DNA of 64,000 nt from Campylobacter showae (GTDB lineage: Bacteria > Campylobacterota > Campylobacteria > Campylobacterales > Campylobacteraceae): assembly GCF_004803815.1 (NCBI RefSeq), contig NZ_CP012544.1, positions 806,001 to 870,000 on the forward strand, given 5' to 3'. Below, piece by piece: positions 49,031 through 57,129 of the stretch. How positions within the stretch are numbered: the stretch's first letter is position 1; every line of letters starts with the position of its first letter. The notes beneath the pieces were generated by a model. It was not told where the DNA came from and did no database searches. It saw nothing but the letters and a program-made list of their open reading frames with translations. Position numbers and translations under genes: made by a program.

Positions 49031-49047
49031 TTGGAACGAAAGTTGCT
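49031..49047 (+). promoter_or_regulatory. Sigma-54 promoter of flgF
   Basis: TTGGAACGAAAGTTGCT has the required GG-N10-GC spacing and matches the C. jejuni sigma-54 consensus (TTTGGAA..N..TTGCT). It lies 195 bases before flgF, with a leader that holds the 30-base element at 49061 and hairpin H2. Confidence 0.85.
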
Positions 49048-49060
49048 AATGTTGTCAGAA

Positions 49061-49090
49061 AAATGCGATAAATCGCGCCAAATTTGTAAA
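49061..49090 (+). promoter_or_regulatory. Shared flagellar leader element (flgF copy)
   Basis: This 30-base segment, just downstream of the expected transcription start, is identical at 28 of 30 positions to 50332-50361 before flgG. Both copies contain a GCGA/TCGC mini-hairpin. Function unknown; duplication of the promoter region or an RNA element are possible. Confidence 0.7.
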
Positions 49091-49103
49091 AATAAAACAG
49101 TGA

Positions 49104-49225
49104 GGCGAAGTATCGTGAGGTGGATTTGAATATCGTGAAGCCAAAATTTTGCGTAGGCTAGGCGAGTGGCCTGCCGAGCTAAATTTTGGCAAACCCATTC
49201 AAAGATGCTCGCGAGACAAGTCGCC
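49104..49225. repeat. Long imperfect hairpin H2 in the flgF leader
   Basis: A 122-bp inverted repeat: outer arms GGCGA/TCGCC, middle GTGGATTTGAAT against CATTCAAAGATGC, inner GCCAAAATTTTGC/GCTAAATTTTGGC and AGGC/GCCT. The inner arms match those of H1, and the left flank (AAAACAGTGAGGCGAAGTA) resembles the right flank of H6 read in reverse. It ends 17 bases before the flgF ATG. Confidence 0.8.
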
Positions 49226-49242
49226 AAAATAAGGAAAAGTAA

Positions 49243-50055
49243 ATGAACAACGGCTACTACCAAGCAACCGGCGCCATGGTGACGCAGTTTAACCGCCTAG
49301 ACGTCATCGCAAACAATCTTGCCAATATAAACACTATCGGTTTTAAACGCGACGACGTCGTGGTGGGTGATTTTGAGAGGATTTTTAAGGAGTACCGCGA
49401 CGAGCTACCGATAGAAAATCACACGAAAGACGCGGCGAAATTCCTAAACAGAACTATCGATAGAGTGCCGCAGATCTCTGAGCAATACGTGGATTTTAGT
49501 CAGGGCGGGCTTAAATTTTCAAACAACGACCTTGACTTTGCGATGAAGCGCGAGGATCTATTTTTCCTAGTCGAAGTAAAGCCAGGTGACGTGCGCCTAA
49601 CTAAAAACGGCTCGTTTAATCTCGACGAGGACGGATTTTTGGTAACAAAAGAGGGCTATAAAGTGCTGCCGAGCGATTATTTTACGAACAATTTTCAAGG
49701 TATCCAAATCCCGCAGGGAGAGCGCTTTTCCGCCGATAAAAACGGCAATCTCTACTCAAACGAGGAGCCGCTAGCTAGGCTTTATATCGCGCAGCCAAAA
49801 GAGATACGAAATTTAACAAAAGAGGGCGATAATCTCTATGTTTTGCCGAATTTAAAGGAGCTTGAGGACGTGGGCGGCGAGATAGACGCAGTCGCGTGGA
49901 AATACACTCAAATCTCCAACGTAAACGCCGTGACTGAGATGGTCGGACTGATCGAGACGCAGCGCTTTGTCGAGATGTATCAAAAGGTGATGACGAGCCA
50001 TATGGATGATCTAAATCAGGAAGCTATAAGTAAGCTTGCTAATACGAAAGTCTAA
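49243..50055 (+). CDS. flgF: Flagellar basal-body rod protein FlgF (FlgG2)
   Basis: A 270-residue rod protein of the FlgF/FlgG family. The N-terminal export and D0 segment is MNNGYYQATGAMVTQFNRLDVIANNLANINTIGFKRDD; the C-terminal helix reads NVNAVTEMVGLIETQRFVEMYQKVM. It is a proximal rod component beneath FlgG, exported by the FlhA apparatus. C. jejuni has flgF (flgG2) directly before flgG. Expected to be sigma-54 dependent: the promoter at 49031 fits. AAGGAAAAG precedes the ATG. A large hairpin begins at its stop codon. Confidence 0.92.
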   Translation: MNNGYYQATGAMVTQFNRLDVIANNLANINTIGFKRDDVVVGDFERIFKEYRDELPIENHTKDAAKFLNRTIDRVPQISEQYVDFSQGGLKFSNNDLDFAMKREDLFFLVEVKPGDVRLTKNGSFNLDEDGFLVTKEGYKVLPSDYFTNNFQGIQIPQGERFSADKNGNLYSNEEPLARLYIAQPKEIRNLTKEGDNLYVLPNLKELEDVGGEIDAVAWKYTQISNVNAVTEMVGLIETQRFVEMYQKVMTSHMDDLNQEAISKLANTKV

Positions 50056-50181
50056 TAAGCTGCGTCTTTTTAGCGCTTTTTAATGAGTTTGGTTTTTGCT
50101 TCTTCGGCAACCTTCATGGTTAGCCTCAGTCGCAAAAACTGCAACAGCATTAAAAATCATCTAAAAATACTTTGCTTATTA
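50053..50181. repeat. Long imperfect hairpin H3 after flgF
   Basis: A 129-bp inverted repeat starting in the flgF stop codon: AATAAGC/GCTTATT at the ends, TTTTTAATG/CATTAAAAA, GTTTTTGC/GCAAAAAC, and an AACC/GGTT tip around TTCAT. The three inner helices occur in the same order in H4 with compensating base changes. Confidence 0.8.
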
Positions 50182-50303
50182 TAGCTATGTTAAATTTGCT
50201 TTTTTGCTTACGATCGCAGGTGCTTCAACTCTAATTTTCTCTCAAAATTTTATTTTAAAATACTTTCGCCAAAATATTTTCAAATTTCCCAAAATTTGCA
50301 AAT

Positions 50304-50320
50304 TTGGAACGCCTTTTGCT
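50304..50320 (+). promoter_or_regulatory. Sigma-54 promoter P1 of flgG
   Basis: TTGGAACGCCTTTTGCT, with GG-N10-GC spacing. The 30-base leader element at 50332-50361 follows, as at flgF. It is 320 bases upstream of flgG. Confidence 0.75.
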
Positions 50321-50331
50321 AAATACCCAAT

Positions 50332-50361
50332 AAATGCGAGAAATCGCGCCGAATTTGTAAA
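50332..50361 (+). promoter_or_regulatory. Shared flagellar leader element (flgG copy)
   Basis: 28 of 30 bases identical to 49061-49090 in the flgF leader. Differences are single substitutions, one of which alters the GCGAT/ATCGC pairing to GCGAG/ATCGC. Confidence 0.7.
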
Positions 50362-50434
50362 TTTTAGACTTTTGCCAGGCATAAAGCAGTCGGCGACGGT
50401 TTTATGCAAAAGCGTAAAATTTAAGACTGCAAAT

Positions 50435-50451
50435 TTGGAATATTTTTTGCA
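50435..50451 (+). promoter_or_regulatory. Sigma-54 promoter P2 of flgG
   Basis: TTGGAATATTTTTTGCA, again with exact GG-N10-GC spacing. It would give a leader of about 178 bases containing hairpin H5, close to the length of the flgF leader. P1 and P2 are 131 bases apart. Confidence 0.7.
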
Positions 50452-50521
50452 AATTAAACAAATTAAAGATAAGGCGCTCAAAGCTAAGGTAATGACTAAG
50501 CGGAAGCGATTTGCGGATTAG

Positions 50522-50595
50522 ACGAGGCGGGTTTTATTTTGGCGAGGGAGCATACTGGGCGTATGTGACCGAAGTCAAAATAAAACACAACGACG
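50522..50595. repeat. Imperfect hairpin H5 in the flgG leader
   Basis: Arms GGGTTTTATTTTGGC (50529-50543) and GTCAAAATAAAACAC (50574-50588) pair at 13 of 15 positions, extended by an outer CGAGGC/CGACG region and an inner GCATAC/GTATGT. It lies about 45 bases before the flgG start, in the same place as H2 before flgF. The 50056-50639 gap holds H3, P1, the leader element, P2 and H5. Confidence 0.7.
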
Positions 50596-50639
50596 TATAA
50601 AACCAAAGCGCGACGCGCCTGTAGAAAGAGGAAAATGAA

Positions 50640-51428
50640 ATGATGAGGTCTATTTATTCCGCCGCCACCGGCATGATCGCCCAACAAACCCAGATCGACG
50701 TTACGTCGCACAATATCGCAAACGTAAACACTATCGGCTATAAGAAAAACCGCGCCGAGTTTGCCGATCTGATGTATCAGGTCATGGAGTATGCAGGCAC
50801 GGCAACTAGTGCCACGACGAAAAGCCCGACGGGTATCGAGGTGGGTCTGGGCGCGCGTCCGACGGCGATAACGAAGATATTTTCGCAAGGTTATTTTAAA
50901 GAAACGAGCAACAACCTCGATATGGTTATCGCTGGTAACGGCTTTTTCCAGGTGCAGCTTCCGGACGGCACGACGGCGTACACTAGAAACGGCGCCTTTA
51001 AGCTAGATAGCGAGGGCACGATCGTAAACTCCGATGGATACGTGCTTCAGCCTCAGATGACTATCCCTGCCGACGCTACGCAGGTTTCGGTGGGCACCGA
51101 CGGCACCGTCTCCGTGCTGCAACCTGGCAACACTGAGATGACGCAGGTAGGTCGCATCGAGCTAGCAAATTTTATCAACCCGGCAGGCCTGCACTCTATG
51201 GGCGACAACCTCTATCTGCCTACGGGTTCTAGCGGCGAGGTCGTGGTCGGCACGGCAGGTCTTGACGGTCTGGGTACGATCAGACAGGGATTTGTCGAGA
51301 TGAGTAACGTGCAACTGGTCGAAGAGATGACCGACCTCATCACTGGTCAGCGCGCATACGAAGCCAACTCAAAGGCTATCACGACGAGCGACGATATGCT
51401 CTCTATCGTAAATAGCCTAAAGAGATAG
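50640..51428 (+). CDS. flgG: Flagellar basal-body distal rod protein FlgG
   Basis: A 262-residue distal rod protein. The N-terminus RSIYSAATGMIAQQTQIDVTSHNIANVNTIGYKKNRAEFADLMYQ has the family motif for the D0 helix and the FlgG-specific LMYQ extension, and the C-terminus ends FVEMSNVQLVEEMTDLITGQRAYEANSKAITTSDDML. AGAGGAAAATGAA precedes the ATG; a second in-frame ATG is the next codon. It follows flgF with a 584-base gap that carries its own promoters. A strong terminator follows. Confidence 0.97.
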   Translation: MMRSIYSAATGMIAQQTQIDVTSHNIANVNTIGYKKNRAEFADLMYQVMEYAGTATSATTKSPTGIEVGLGARPTAITKIFSQGYFKETSNNLDMVIAGNGFFQVQLPDGTTAYTRNGAFKLDSEGTIVNSDGYVLQPQMTIPADATQVSVGTDGTVSVLQPGNTEMTQVGRIELANFINPAGLHSMGDNLYLPTGSSGEVVVGTAGLDGLGTIRQGFVEMSNVQLVEEMTDLITGQRAYEANSKAITTSDDMLSIVNSLKR

Positions 51429-51448
51429 CCTAAAATAGGCTAAATTTG

Positions 51449-51501
51449 AGCCGCCTAATCCGAGATTTGTTTTGCAAATTTGACGGAGTGGGCGGCTTTT
51501 T
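51449..51501 (+). terminator. Terminator of flgG
   Basis: Arms AGCCGCC/GGCGGCT (51449-51455 and 51491-51497) with inner ATCCGAGATTTG/CAAATTTGACGGAGT pairing are followed by TTTTT. It starts 21 bases after the flgG stop. Confidence 0.8.
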
Positions 51502-51515
51502 AAATTTAATTAAAC

Positions 51516-51551
51516 AAAACGGCCGAATTTGAGTTAAATTTTAGCCGTTTT
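51516..51551 (-). terminator. Terminator of the Sel1-repeat gene
   Basis: The 8-bp stem AAAACGGC/GCCGTTTT (51516-51523 and 51544-51551), read leftward, is followed by GTTTAATTT. It starts 12 bases beyond the 51563 stop and may act in both directions. Confidence 0.65.
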
Positions 51552-51562
51552 GTAATGGCTCT

Positions 51563-52132
51563 TTATTTGCTTAGGATTTTGTAATTATCGCAACCTTGTT
51601 TTAAGCCCATATCGCAAGCTTTAGCGTATAGCTCGCTAGCTTTTTTATAGTCTAGCTCCACGCCGTCTTGCCCGTTTGCGTACGAAACGCCCAGATTGTA
51701 GCAGCTTCTTGCATAGTTCGCCTCGCAAGCTTTCAAAAATAGTTCGTTAGCTTTTTTGTAGTCTTTTTTTACGCCTTGTCCCTCTAGGTATAAAACCCAG
51801 AGATTATAGCAGCCTCCCTCATAGCTCATATCGCAAGCTTTAGAGTATAGCTCAGTGGCCTTTTTAAAGTCTTGTTTTACGCCTTGACCTTTTTCGTATA
51901 AAAGCCCGAGATTGCCGCAGCCTAGAGCTTCTCCAGCCTCTCAAGCTTTAGAGTATAGCTCGCTAGCCTTTTTATAGTCTTGTTTTATGCCTTCACCGCT
52001 TGCGTACGAAAAGCCAAGATTATAGCAGCTTCTTGTATCTCCACCGTCGCAAGCGTCTTGCAGCCTTTTTGCGTCATCGCCCGCTCCAAACAAAACCGCC
52101 GCGCATGCTACCGCTATGACTATTTTTTTCAT
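51563..52132 (-). pseudogene. Secreted Sel1-repeat (HcpA-like) protein interrupted by an in-frame TGA
   Basis: One continuous frame from ATG 52132 to the stop at 51563 would encode 189 residues: a signal peptide (1-17), then about five 36-residue Sel1-like repeats with the pattern ACDxG...SCYNLGxxYxxGxGxxxDYKKAxELYxKAC, each with a cysteine pair as in Helicobacter cysteine-rich (Hcp) proteins. The codon at 51941-51943 is TGA where every other repeat has TGC for the cysteine of KAC, so a single C-to-A change breaks the gene. The rest is intact with normal repeats. A nonsense mutation or sequencing error is likely; readthrough as selenocysteine is a remote possibility. A later in-frame ATG (51829) would give only the last repeats without a signal. 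Confidence 0.8.
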
Positions 52133-52330
52133 GCTTTTGCTCCTATAAAAAGATTAGCGCCATTTTATAAGATTTATTATTAAAATCTGGATAATTTTTA
52201 TATTAAACGCTAAATTTGGTTTGGTTAAATTTGCCCAGCGCGCCATCGGCTCAAATTTACTCAAATCTCCCGCCTTTATCCAAATTTTTTAAAATTTTAG
52301 ATATTATCGCGCTTTTATTAAGGAAAATTT

Positions 52331-52993
52331 TTGCATTTTAGTTACGTTTTTAAGCTTAGTATTCCGATATTTATGGGCTATTTTCCCCTCGGCGTCGCCT
52401 TTGGGATACTAGCTAAAAGCATGGGCGTTAGCGCATTTATCGCCATAACGCTTAGCACTCTAGCTTACGGCGGTGCAGCGCAGTTTATGATGCTCTCGCT
52501 TTTTAGCGCGGGTACGGGGCTTTTGGAGGTTTTTATCGTCTCGTATCTGGTAAATTTACGCCATACTTTTTACGGGCTGGCGCTTTTAAAAGAGTACAAA
52601 GATCTCAAATTTCGCCTTTTTAATATCGCGACTCTCACGGACGAAACCTTTGCGATATTTAAGGCACTTAAGATCGCAGACGCAGCGGAGCGTAGCTATG
52701 TTTTTACGCGGCTAAATTTGCTCTCGTGGCTCTACTGGGCGGCGGGTACGGCGGTCGGATGCCTAGCCGGCGAGCTTATTAGGGTCGATACGAGCGGGCT
52801 TGAGTTTAGCTTGACGGCGCTTTTTATCGTGATCGTGATGGAGATGTTTAAAAACGATAAAAATTATAAAGTGCTGGGCGCGGCGTGCTTTTTTGGAGTC
52901 GCCGGCGTAGCGCTTATGCCTGCTAAAGCGATGCTGGTAGGCTCGATGGCGCTTTGCTTTATTTTTATTTTAGTTTTTAAGGATAAGCTTTGA
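52331..52993 (+). CDS. azlC: AzlC-family branched-chain amino acid exporter subunit
   Basis: A 220-residue membrane protein with about six helices and the AzlC signatures GYFPLGVAFGILAKSMG, STLAYGGAAQFMML and YLVNLRHTFYGLAL. With AzlD it exports branched-chain amino acids or analogues. The start is TTG, preceded by AAGGAAAAT. The stop overlaps the azlD TTG start (TTGA). Together with asparaginase and a LysE-type exporter nearby it is one of several amino-acid genes here. Confidence 0.88.
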   Translation: MHFSYVFKLSIPIFMGYFPLGVAFGILAKSMGVSAFIAITLSTLAYGGAAQFMMLSLFSAGTGLLEVFIVSYLVNLRHTFYGLALLKEYKDLKFRLFNIATLTDETFAIFKALKIADAAERSYVFTRLNLLSWLYWAAGTAVGCLAGELIRVDTSGLEFSLTALFIVIVMEMFKNDKNYKVLGAACFFGVAGVALMPAKAMLVGSMALCFIFILVFKDKL

Positions 52994-53325
52994 TAAGCGT
53001 GAGTTCTAGCGAGTGGGCGATATTCGCCGCCGTTTTGCTAAGCGCGTTTGCGACCTTTTTGACGCGCGCCGCGCCGTTTTACGTTATCAAAAACTATAAG
53101 CCGCGTCCGTGGCTAACGGCTGTGGAGCGACACATGGGGCTGATGATAATGGTCGTCTTGGTGTGCTACGGACTAAAGGACATCAAATTTGACGTTTATC
53201 CATACGGACTAAACGAAGCGGTAGCCGTTTTTAGCGCGGTTTTGATTCATCTAAAATTTAAAAATACCCTGCTTAGTATCGCGGCTTCTACGGCGATATA
53301 TATGACGCTTATTAGGATTATTTAA
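52990..53325 (+). CDS. azlD: AzlD-family branched-chain amino acid exporter subunit
   Basis: A 111-residue small membrane protein with about four helices; it is the usual partner of AzlC. The family's conserved FLTRAAPFYVI and VERHMGLMIMVVLVCYGLKD are visible. The start TTG at 52990 overlaps the azlC stop; a GTG at 52999 is an alternative. No terminator is clear before the asparaginase gene 83 bases downstream. Confidence 0.85.
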   Translation: MISVSSSEWAIFAAVLLSAFATFLTRAAPFYVIKNYKPRPWLTAVERHMGLMIMVVLVCYGLKDIKFDVYPYGLNEAVAVFSAVLIHLKFKNTLLSIAASTAIYMTLIRII

Positions 53326-53375
53326 CTGAAAATAAAAATTAAGAATTAATAATAAATTTAAGCAATAAACGCTAA

Positions 53376-54455
<1,080 letters not shown>

Positions 54456-54471
54456 AATTTGAGTTTGAGCA

Positions 54472-54584
54472 GATATCTCGTGGGTGCTTTTAAATGAGCT
54501 TTAATTTTTCTCAATCGACAGCCTACACGGCTAGTCTCAATCGAAAAATTATGCACAACATTTAAAATCACCTCACGATATATC
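54472..54584. repeat. Long imperfect hairpin H4 after ansA
   Basis: A 113-bp inverted repeat: GATAT/ATATC ends, TCGTG/CACGA, TTTTAAATG/CATTTAAAA, AATTTTTC/GAAAAATT and an AGCC/GGCT tip around TACAC. It matches H3 in the order and position of helices, with different but paired bases. It starts 16 bases beyond the ansA stop. Confidence 0.8.
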
Positions 54585-54705
54585 CGCCTTATTTTATATT
54601 GAGGCAAGGTTATTCAAAGCGGGCAACTTGCCATCTCATTCGCAAAGCAAAATCCATCTTACCTAGTTTCGCGATACTTCCGCTTTGTTTTTTATTACGG
54701 CGGAT
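54582..54705. repeat. Imperfect hairpin H6, abutting H4
   Basis: Ends ATCCGCC/GGCGGAT (54582-54588 and 54699-54705), then partly paired AT-rich arms and CAAAGCGGG/CCGCTTTG. Read in reverse, its right arm (AAAACAAAGCGGAAGTA) resembles the left flank of H2. The rest of the 54456-54898 gap contains the promoter at 54867. Confidence 0.6.
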
Positions 54706-54866
54706 TTGCTAAATTTACGATCCGCGGTCTCTTTTATAAATTTACTTTTTTAGTGGCTTTTACTGCGATGAATTTATCTTAAATTTGCGTTTAAATTTAC
54801 CGTGCTAAACGGCGGAAACCCAGCTAAAAGCGCGATTTACAAGCGTAAATTTTAGCTATCGTTGGA

Positions 54867-54872
54867 TATAAT
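54867..54872 (+). promoter_or_regulatory. -10 box of the DUF1877 gene
   Basis: TATAAT in GGATATAATCG, 27 bases before the ATG, with AAGGAG between them. Confidence 0.6.
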
Positions 54873-54898
54873 CGATTATTTTAATTTAAGGAGCGAAA

Positions 54899-55396
54899 AT
54901 GGGAATGAGCGCGCACTATTATGCCTATACGCAGGGCGATATAGAGGCGATCAAAAACGGCGGCGGTGACGATGTCGAGACGATGGGCGAATACGACCTG
55001 GATAAAATGTGGGACGCGATGCACAAAACTCTAACTGGTAAAAACATGTTTGAGGCGATGAGTGCGGGCGAGATTTTCGCGACGCCAAACCCGCTTAGTT
55101 GGGCGATATTTGGACGCGGCATGGCGGGCGAGGAGGGGAGTGAAGCTGTATCGTACGTGGACGCAGACGACGTAAAAGCCGTAGCTAAAGCGATGCAGAG
55201 TACTGACATTGGCGCGCTTTTGGCAAACGTAAATTTTGCAGACTTCGGCGAGGCTGGCACATACCCTGAGATATGGGAGTACGAGAGCGAATTTGAGGAT
55301 ATCAAAGCCGAGCTAAAAGAGCATTTTAACGGGCTTTTGAGCTTTTATCAAAATGCCGCCGACAATGGGCTTGGCGTACTGATCGTAATAGCTTAG
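54899..55396 (+). CDS. DUF1877-family protein
   Basis: A 165-residue soluble acidic protein of the DUF1877 (YfbM-like) family, recognisable by the start MGMSAHYYAY, the YDLDKMWDAMHKTLTGKNMFE segment (family: DLDKAWHGLHFLLTG) and the alternating helix-turn pattern ending in GVLIVIA. Function of the family is unknown. TTAAGGAGCGAAA precedes the ATG, and the gene stands alone with its own promoter and a following hairpin. Confidence 0.88.
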   Translation: MGMSAHYYAYTQGDIEAIKNGGGDDVETMGEYDLDKMWDAMHKTLTGKNMFEAMSAGEIFATPNPLSWAIFGRGMAGEEGSEAVSYVDADDVKAVAKAMQSTDIGALLANVNFADFGEAGTYPEIWEYESEFEDIKAELKEHFNGLLSFYQNAADNGLGVLIVIA

Positions 55397-55418
55397 ATTT
55401 CTAAATTTTACGGCAAAA

Positions 55419-55458
55419 CCCGCTAAACGGTCGGCTAATTTTAGAGCCGTTTTGCGGG
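55419..55458. repeat. Hairpin after the DUF1877 gene
   Basis: CCCGCTAAACGG pairs with CCGTTTTGCGGG at 11 of 12 positions, with an inner CGGCT/AGCCG stem. No T-run follows, so termination is uncertain. Confidence 0.6.
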
Positions 55459-55460
55459 AT

Positions 55461-55507
55461 AAATTTAAACCCGCATGTATAAAGTCAAAATTTGCGGGTT
55501 TAAATTT
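55461..55507. repeat. Perfect 15-bp inverted repeat
   Basis: AAATTTAAACCCGCA (55461-55475) is the exact reverse complement of 55493-55507, with a 17-base loop. It abuts the preceding hairpin. Terminator or protein-binding site; neither is proven. The rest of 55508-55747 shows nothing I can name. Confidence 0.6.
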
Positions 55508-55747
55508 GTGCGCTCAAAGATCGGCTTGCTAAATTTACGTTCTACGCCCAAAAAAATGTAAACAAAAGCCGCGGCCAAATCCGCTAAATTTCCCTGCCTG
55601 CACATAAAAAGCAAATTTCGCGCCGCGACCCAAAAATGCAAACTACGCCTTAAGCAAATTTTGTCAATTTTCCGCCGTTTGGTCGCCGTTTTTTATCTTA
55701 AATTTATAAAATTTGATTTACTATTTCTTCAAAATTTAAGGCGCTTT

Positions 55748-56347
55748 ATGAACCACCTGCTTTTTGCCGTTACGTTTTTCCCCATCAGCCTGATGCCGGG
55801 CATCAACATGACCTACGCGATGAGTATCGGCATGAGCCTAGGCTACGTGCGCGCGCTGCCGATGATGTCGGGGCAGCTCGCCTCTCTGGCCTTCGTGGGT
55901 ATTTGCTGTATGCTGGGAGTGGGCGCCGTTTTGGCGCATTATAGTTTCGCGTTTAAGGTTTTAAACGTCATCGCGGGGCTTTATCTGCTGTATCTGGGCG
56001 CTATGCTGTTTTTTAGCAAGGGGCAGCTTAGCATCACGAAGGTCTCGCAGCTTCCGAGTAAAAAGCAGATGTTTTTAAACGGCGCCGTGGTCTGCATCTC
56101 AAATCCTAAGGCGTGGATTTTTCTATCGGCTTTGCTGCCGACTTTTTTGGACGCGAACGATCCTTTTAGCCTGTCTCGTATACTTTCTATCACAGTTACG
56201 CTCGTTTTTATCGAGTTTTGCTCGCTAAGTATCTATGCTCTTGGCGGCGCGATACTAAAGAAATTTTTACAAACCCACCTGCGACTTTTGGAGATTTTTA
56301 CCGCCGCCATCATCTGCGCTATCGGCATTTTGATGATGCTTCGCTAA
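55748..56347 (+). CDS. LysE-family amino acid exporter
   Basis: A 199-residue LysE/RhtB-family protein with six predicted helices. The N-terminal signature FFPISLMPGINMTYAMSIGMSLGY and the NPKAWIFLSALLPTF block are typical. I chose ATG 55748 over an in-frame start at 55661 because the 29 extra residues are not family-like and are partly basic. Substrate is unknown (lysine, homoserine, threonine and others are known for the family). Preceded by TTTAAGGCGCTTT. Confidence 0.88.
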   Translation: MNHLLFAVTFFPISLMPGINMTYAMSIGMSLGYVRALPMMSGQLASLAFVGICCMLGVGAVLAHYSFAFKVLNVIAGLYLLYLGAMLFFSKGQLSITKVSQLPSKKQMFLNGAVVCISNPKAWIFLSALLPTFLDANDPFSLSRILSITVTLVFIEFCSLSIYALGGAILKKFLQTHLRLLEIFTAAIICAIGILMMLR

Positions 56348-56438
56348 ATTTACCCGCCGATTTCTAGTTAAATTTGATAAAATAGGATAAAATTTATCGC
56401 CTTGCCCGTTAAATTCGGGGCAAATTTAAGGAAAGCAA

Positions 56439-57113
56439 ATGTTTAAAATTTTAGTCGCCGAGGATGACGAAAATTTAAATAAAATAATCTGCCTAAAGCT
56501 AGCTCAGGAGGGCTTTTTGCCGCTTGCGGCTTTTGACGGAGAGCAGGCTATAAAGCTGCTAGAGAGCGAGCGTGCCGACCTTGTGATCACCGATATCATG
56601 ATGCCGGGGCTTAGCGGATACGAGCTAACCAAACAAATCAAGCTGCTAGACGAGTCGCTGCCGGTGCTCATGATAACGGCAAAAAGCGGCATGGAGGGCA
56701 TGGAGAAGGGCTTTGTCACGGGGGCGGACGACTATATGAGTAAGCCTTTAAATTTAAAGGAGTTGATTTTACGCATAAACGCGCTTTTGCGCCGAGCCAA
56801 GATCGCTAGCGGCAAGCGGCTGAGGTTTAAAAACTCAGAGCTCGACTATATGGCCCTTAGCCTAAAAATCGGCGGCGAGGCCGTAGAGCTCGCGCCAAAG
56901 GAGTTTTATCTGCTCTTTTTACTGCTCTCAAACCCGGGCAAAATTTTCACTCGACTAGAAATCATGCAAGAAATCTGGGGCTACGACACGGATAGCGACG
57001 AGCGCGCGGTCGATACGCACGTAAAAAAACTACGCCGCAAGCTAGAAGGCTGCACGGACTTTGAGATAGCTACGGTGCGCGGCATCGGCTATAAGGGCGA
57101 AATTTACGAGTGA
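56439..57113 (+). CDS. OmpR-family response regulator
   Basis: A 224-residue DNA-binding response regulator. Receiver domain: acidic pair EDD at 8-10, phosphoacceptor Asp52 in VITDIMMPG, Thr in LMITAK and Lys in SKPLNLKEL. Effector: winged-helix OmpR domain (about 125-222) with APKEFYLLFLLLSNPGKIFTRLEIMQEIWGY and DTHVKKLRRKLEG. Its partner is the kinase at 57968-59029, with a secreted protein encoded in between. The gaps in this run are 16 bases and a 20-base overlap, so one operon is likely. Confidence 0.93.
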   Translation: MFKILVAEDDENLNKIICLKLAQEGFLPLAAFDGEQAIKLLESERADLVITDIMMPGLSGYELTKQIKLLDESLPVLMITAKSGMEGMEKGFVTGADDYMSKPLNLKELILRINALLRRAKIASGKRLRFKNSELDYMALSLKIGGEAVELAPKEFYLLFLLLSNPGKIFTRLEIMQEIWGYDTDSDERAVDTHVKKLRRKLEGCTDFEIATVRGIGYKGEIYE

Positions 57114-57129
57114 GGGGCGGGGAGATAAA

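Noticed and set aside
50204-50521. A 105-codon frame between flgF and flgG
   Set aside because: It overlaps two sigma-54 promoters and the shared leader element, starts with a weak codon, has no ribosome-binding site and has basic, non-protein-like composition.
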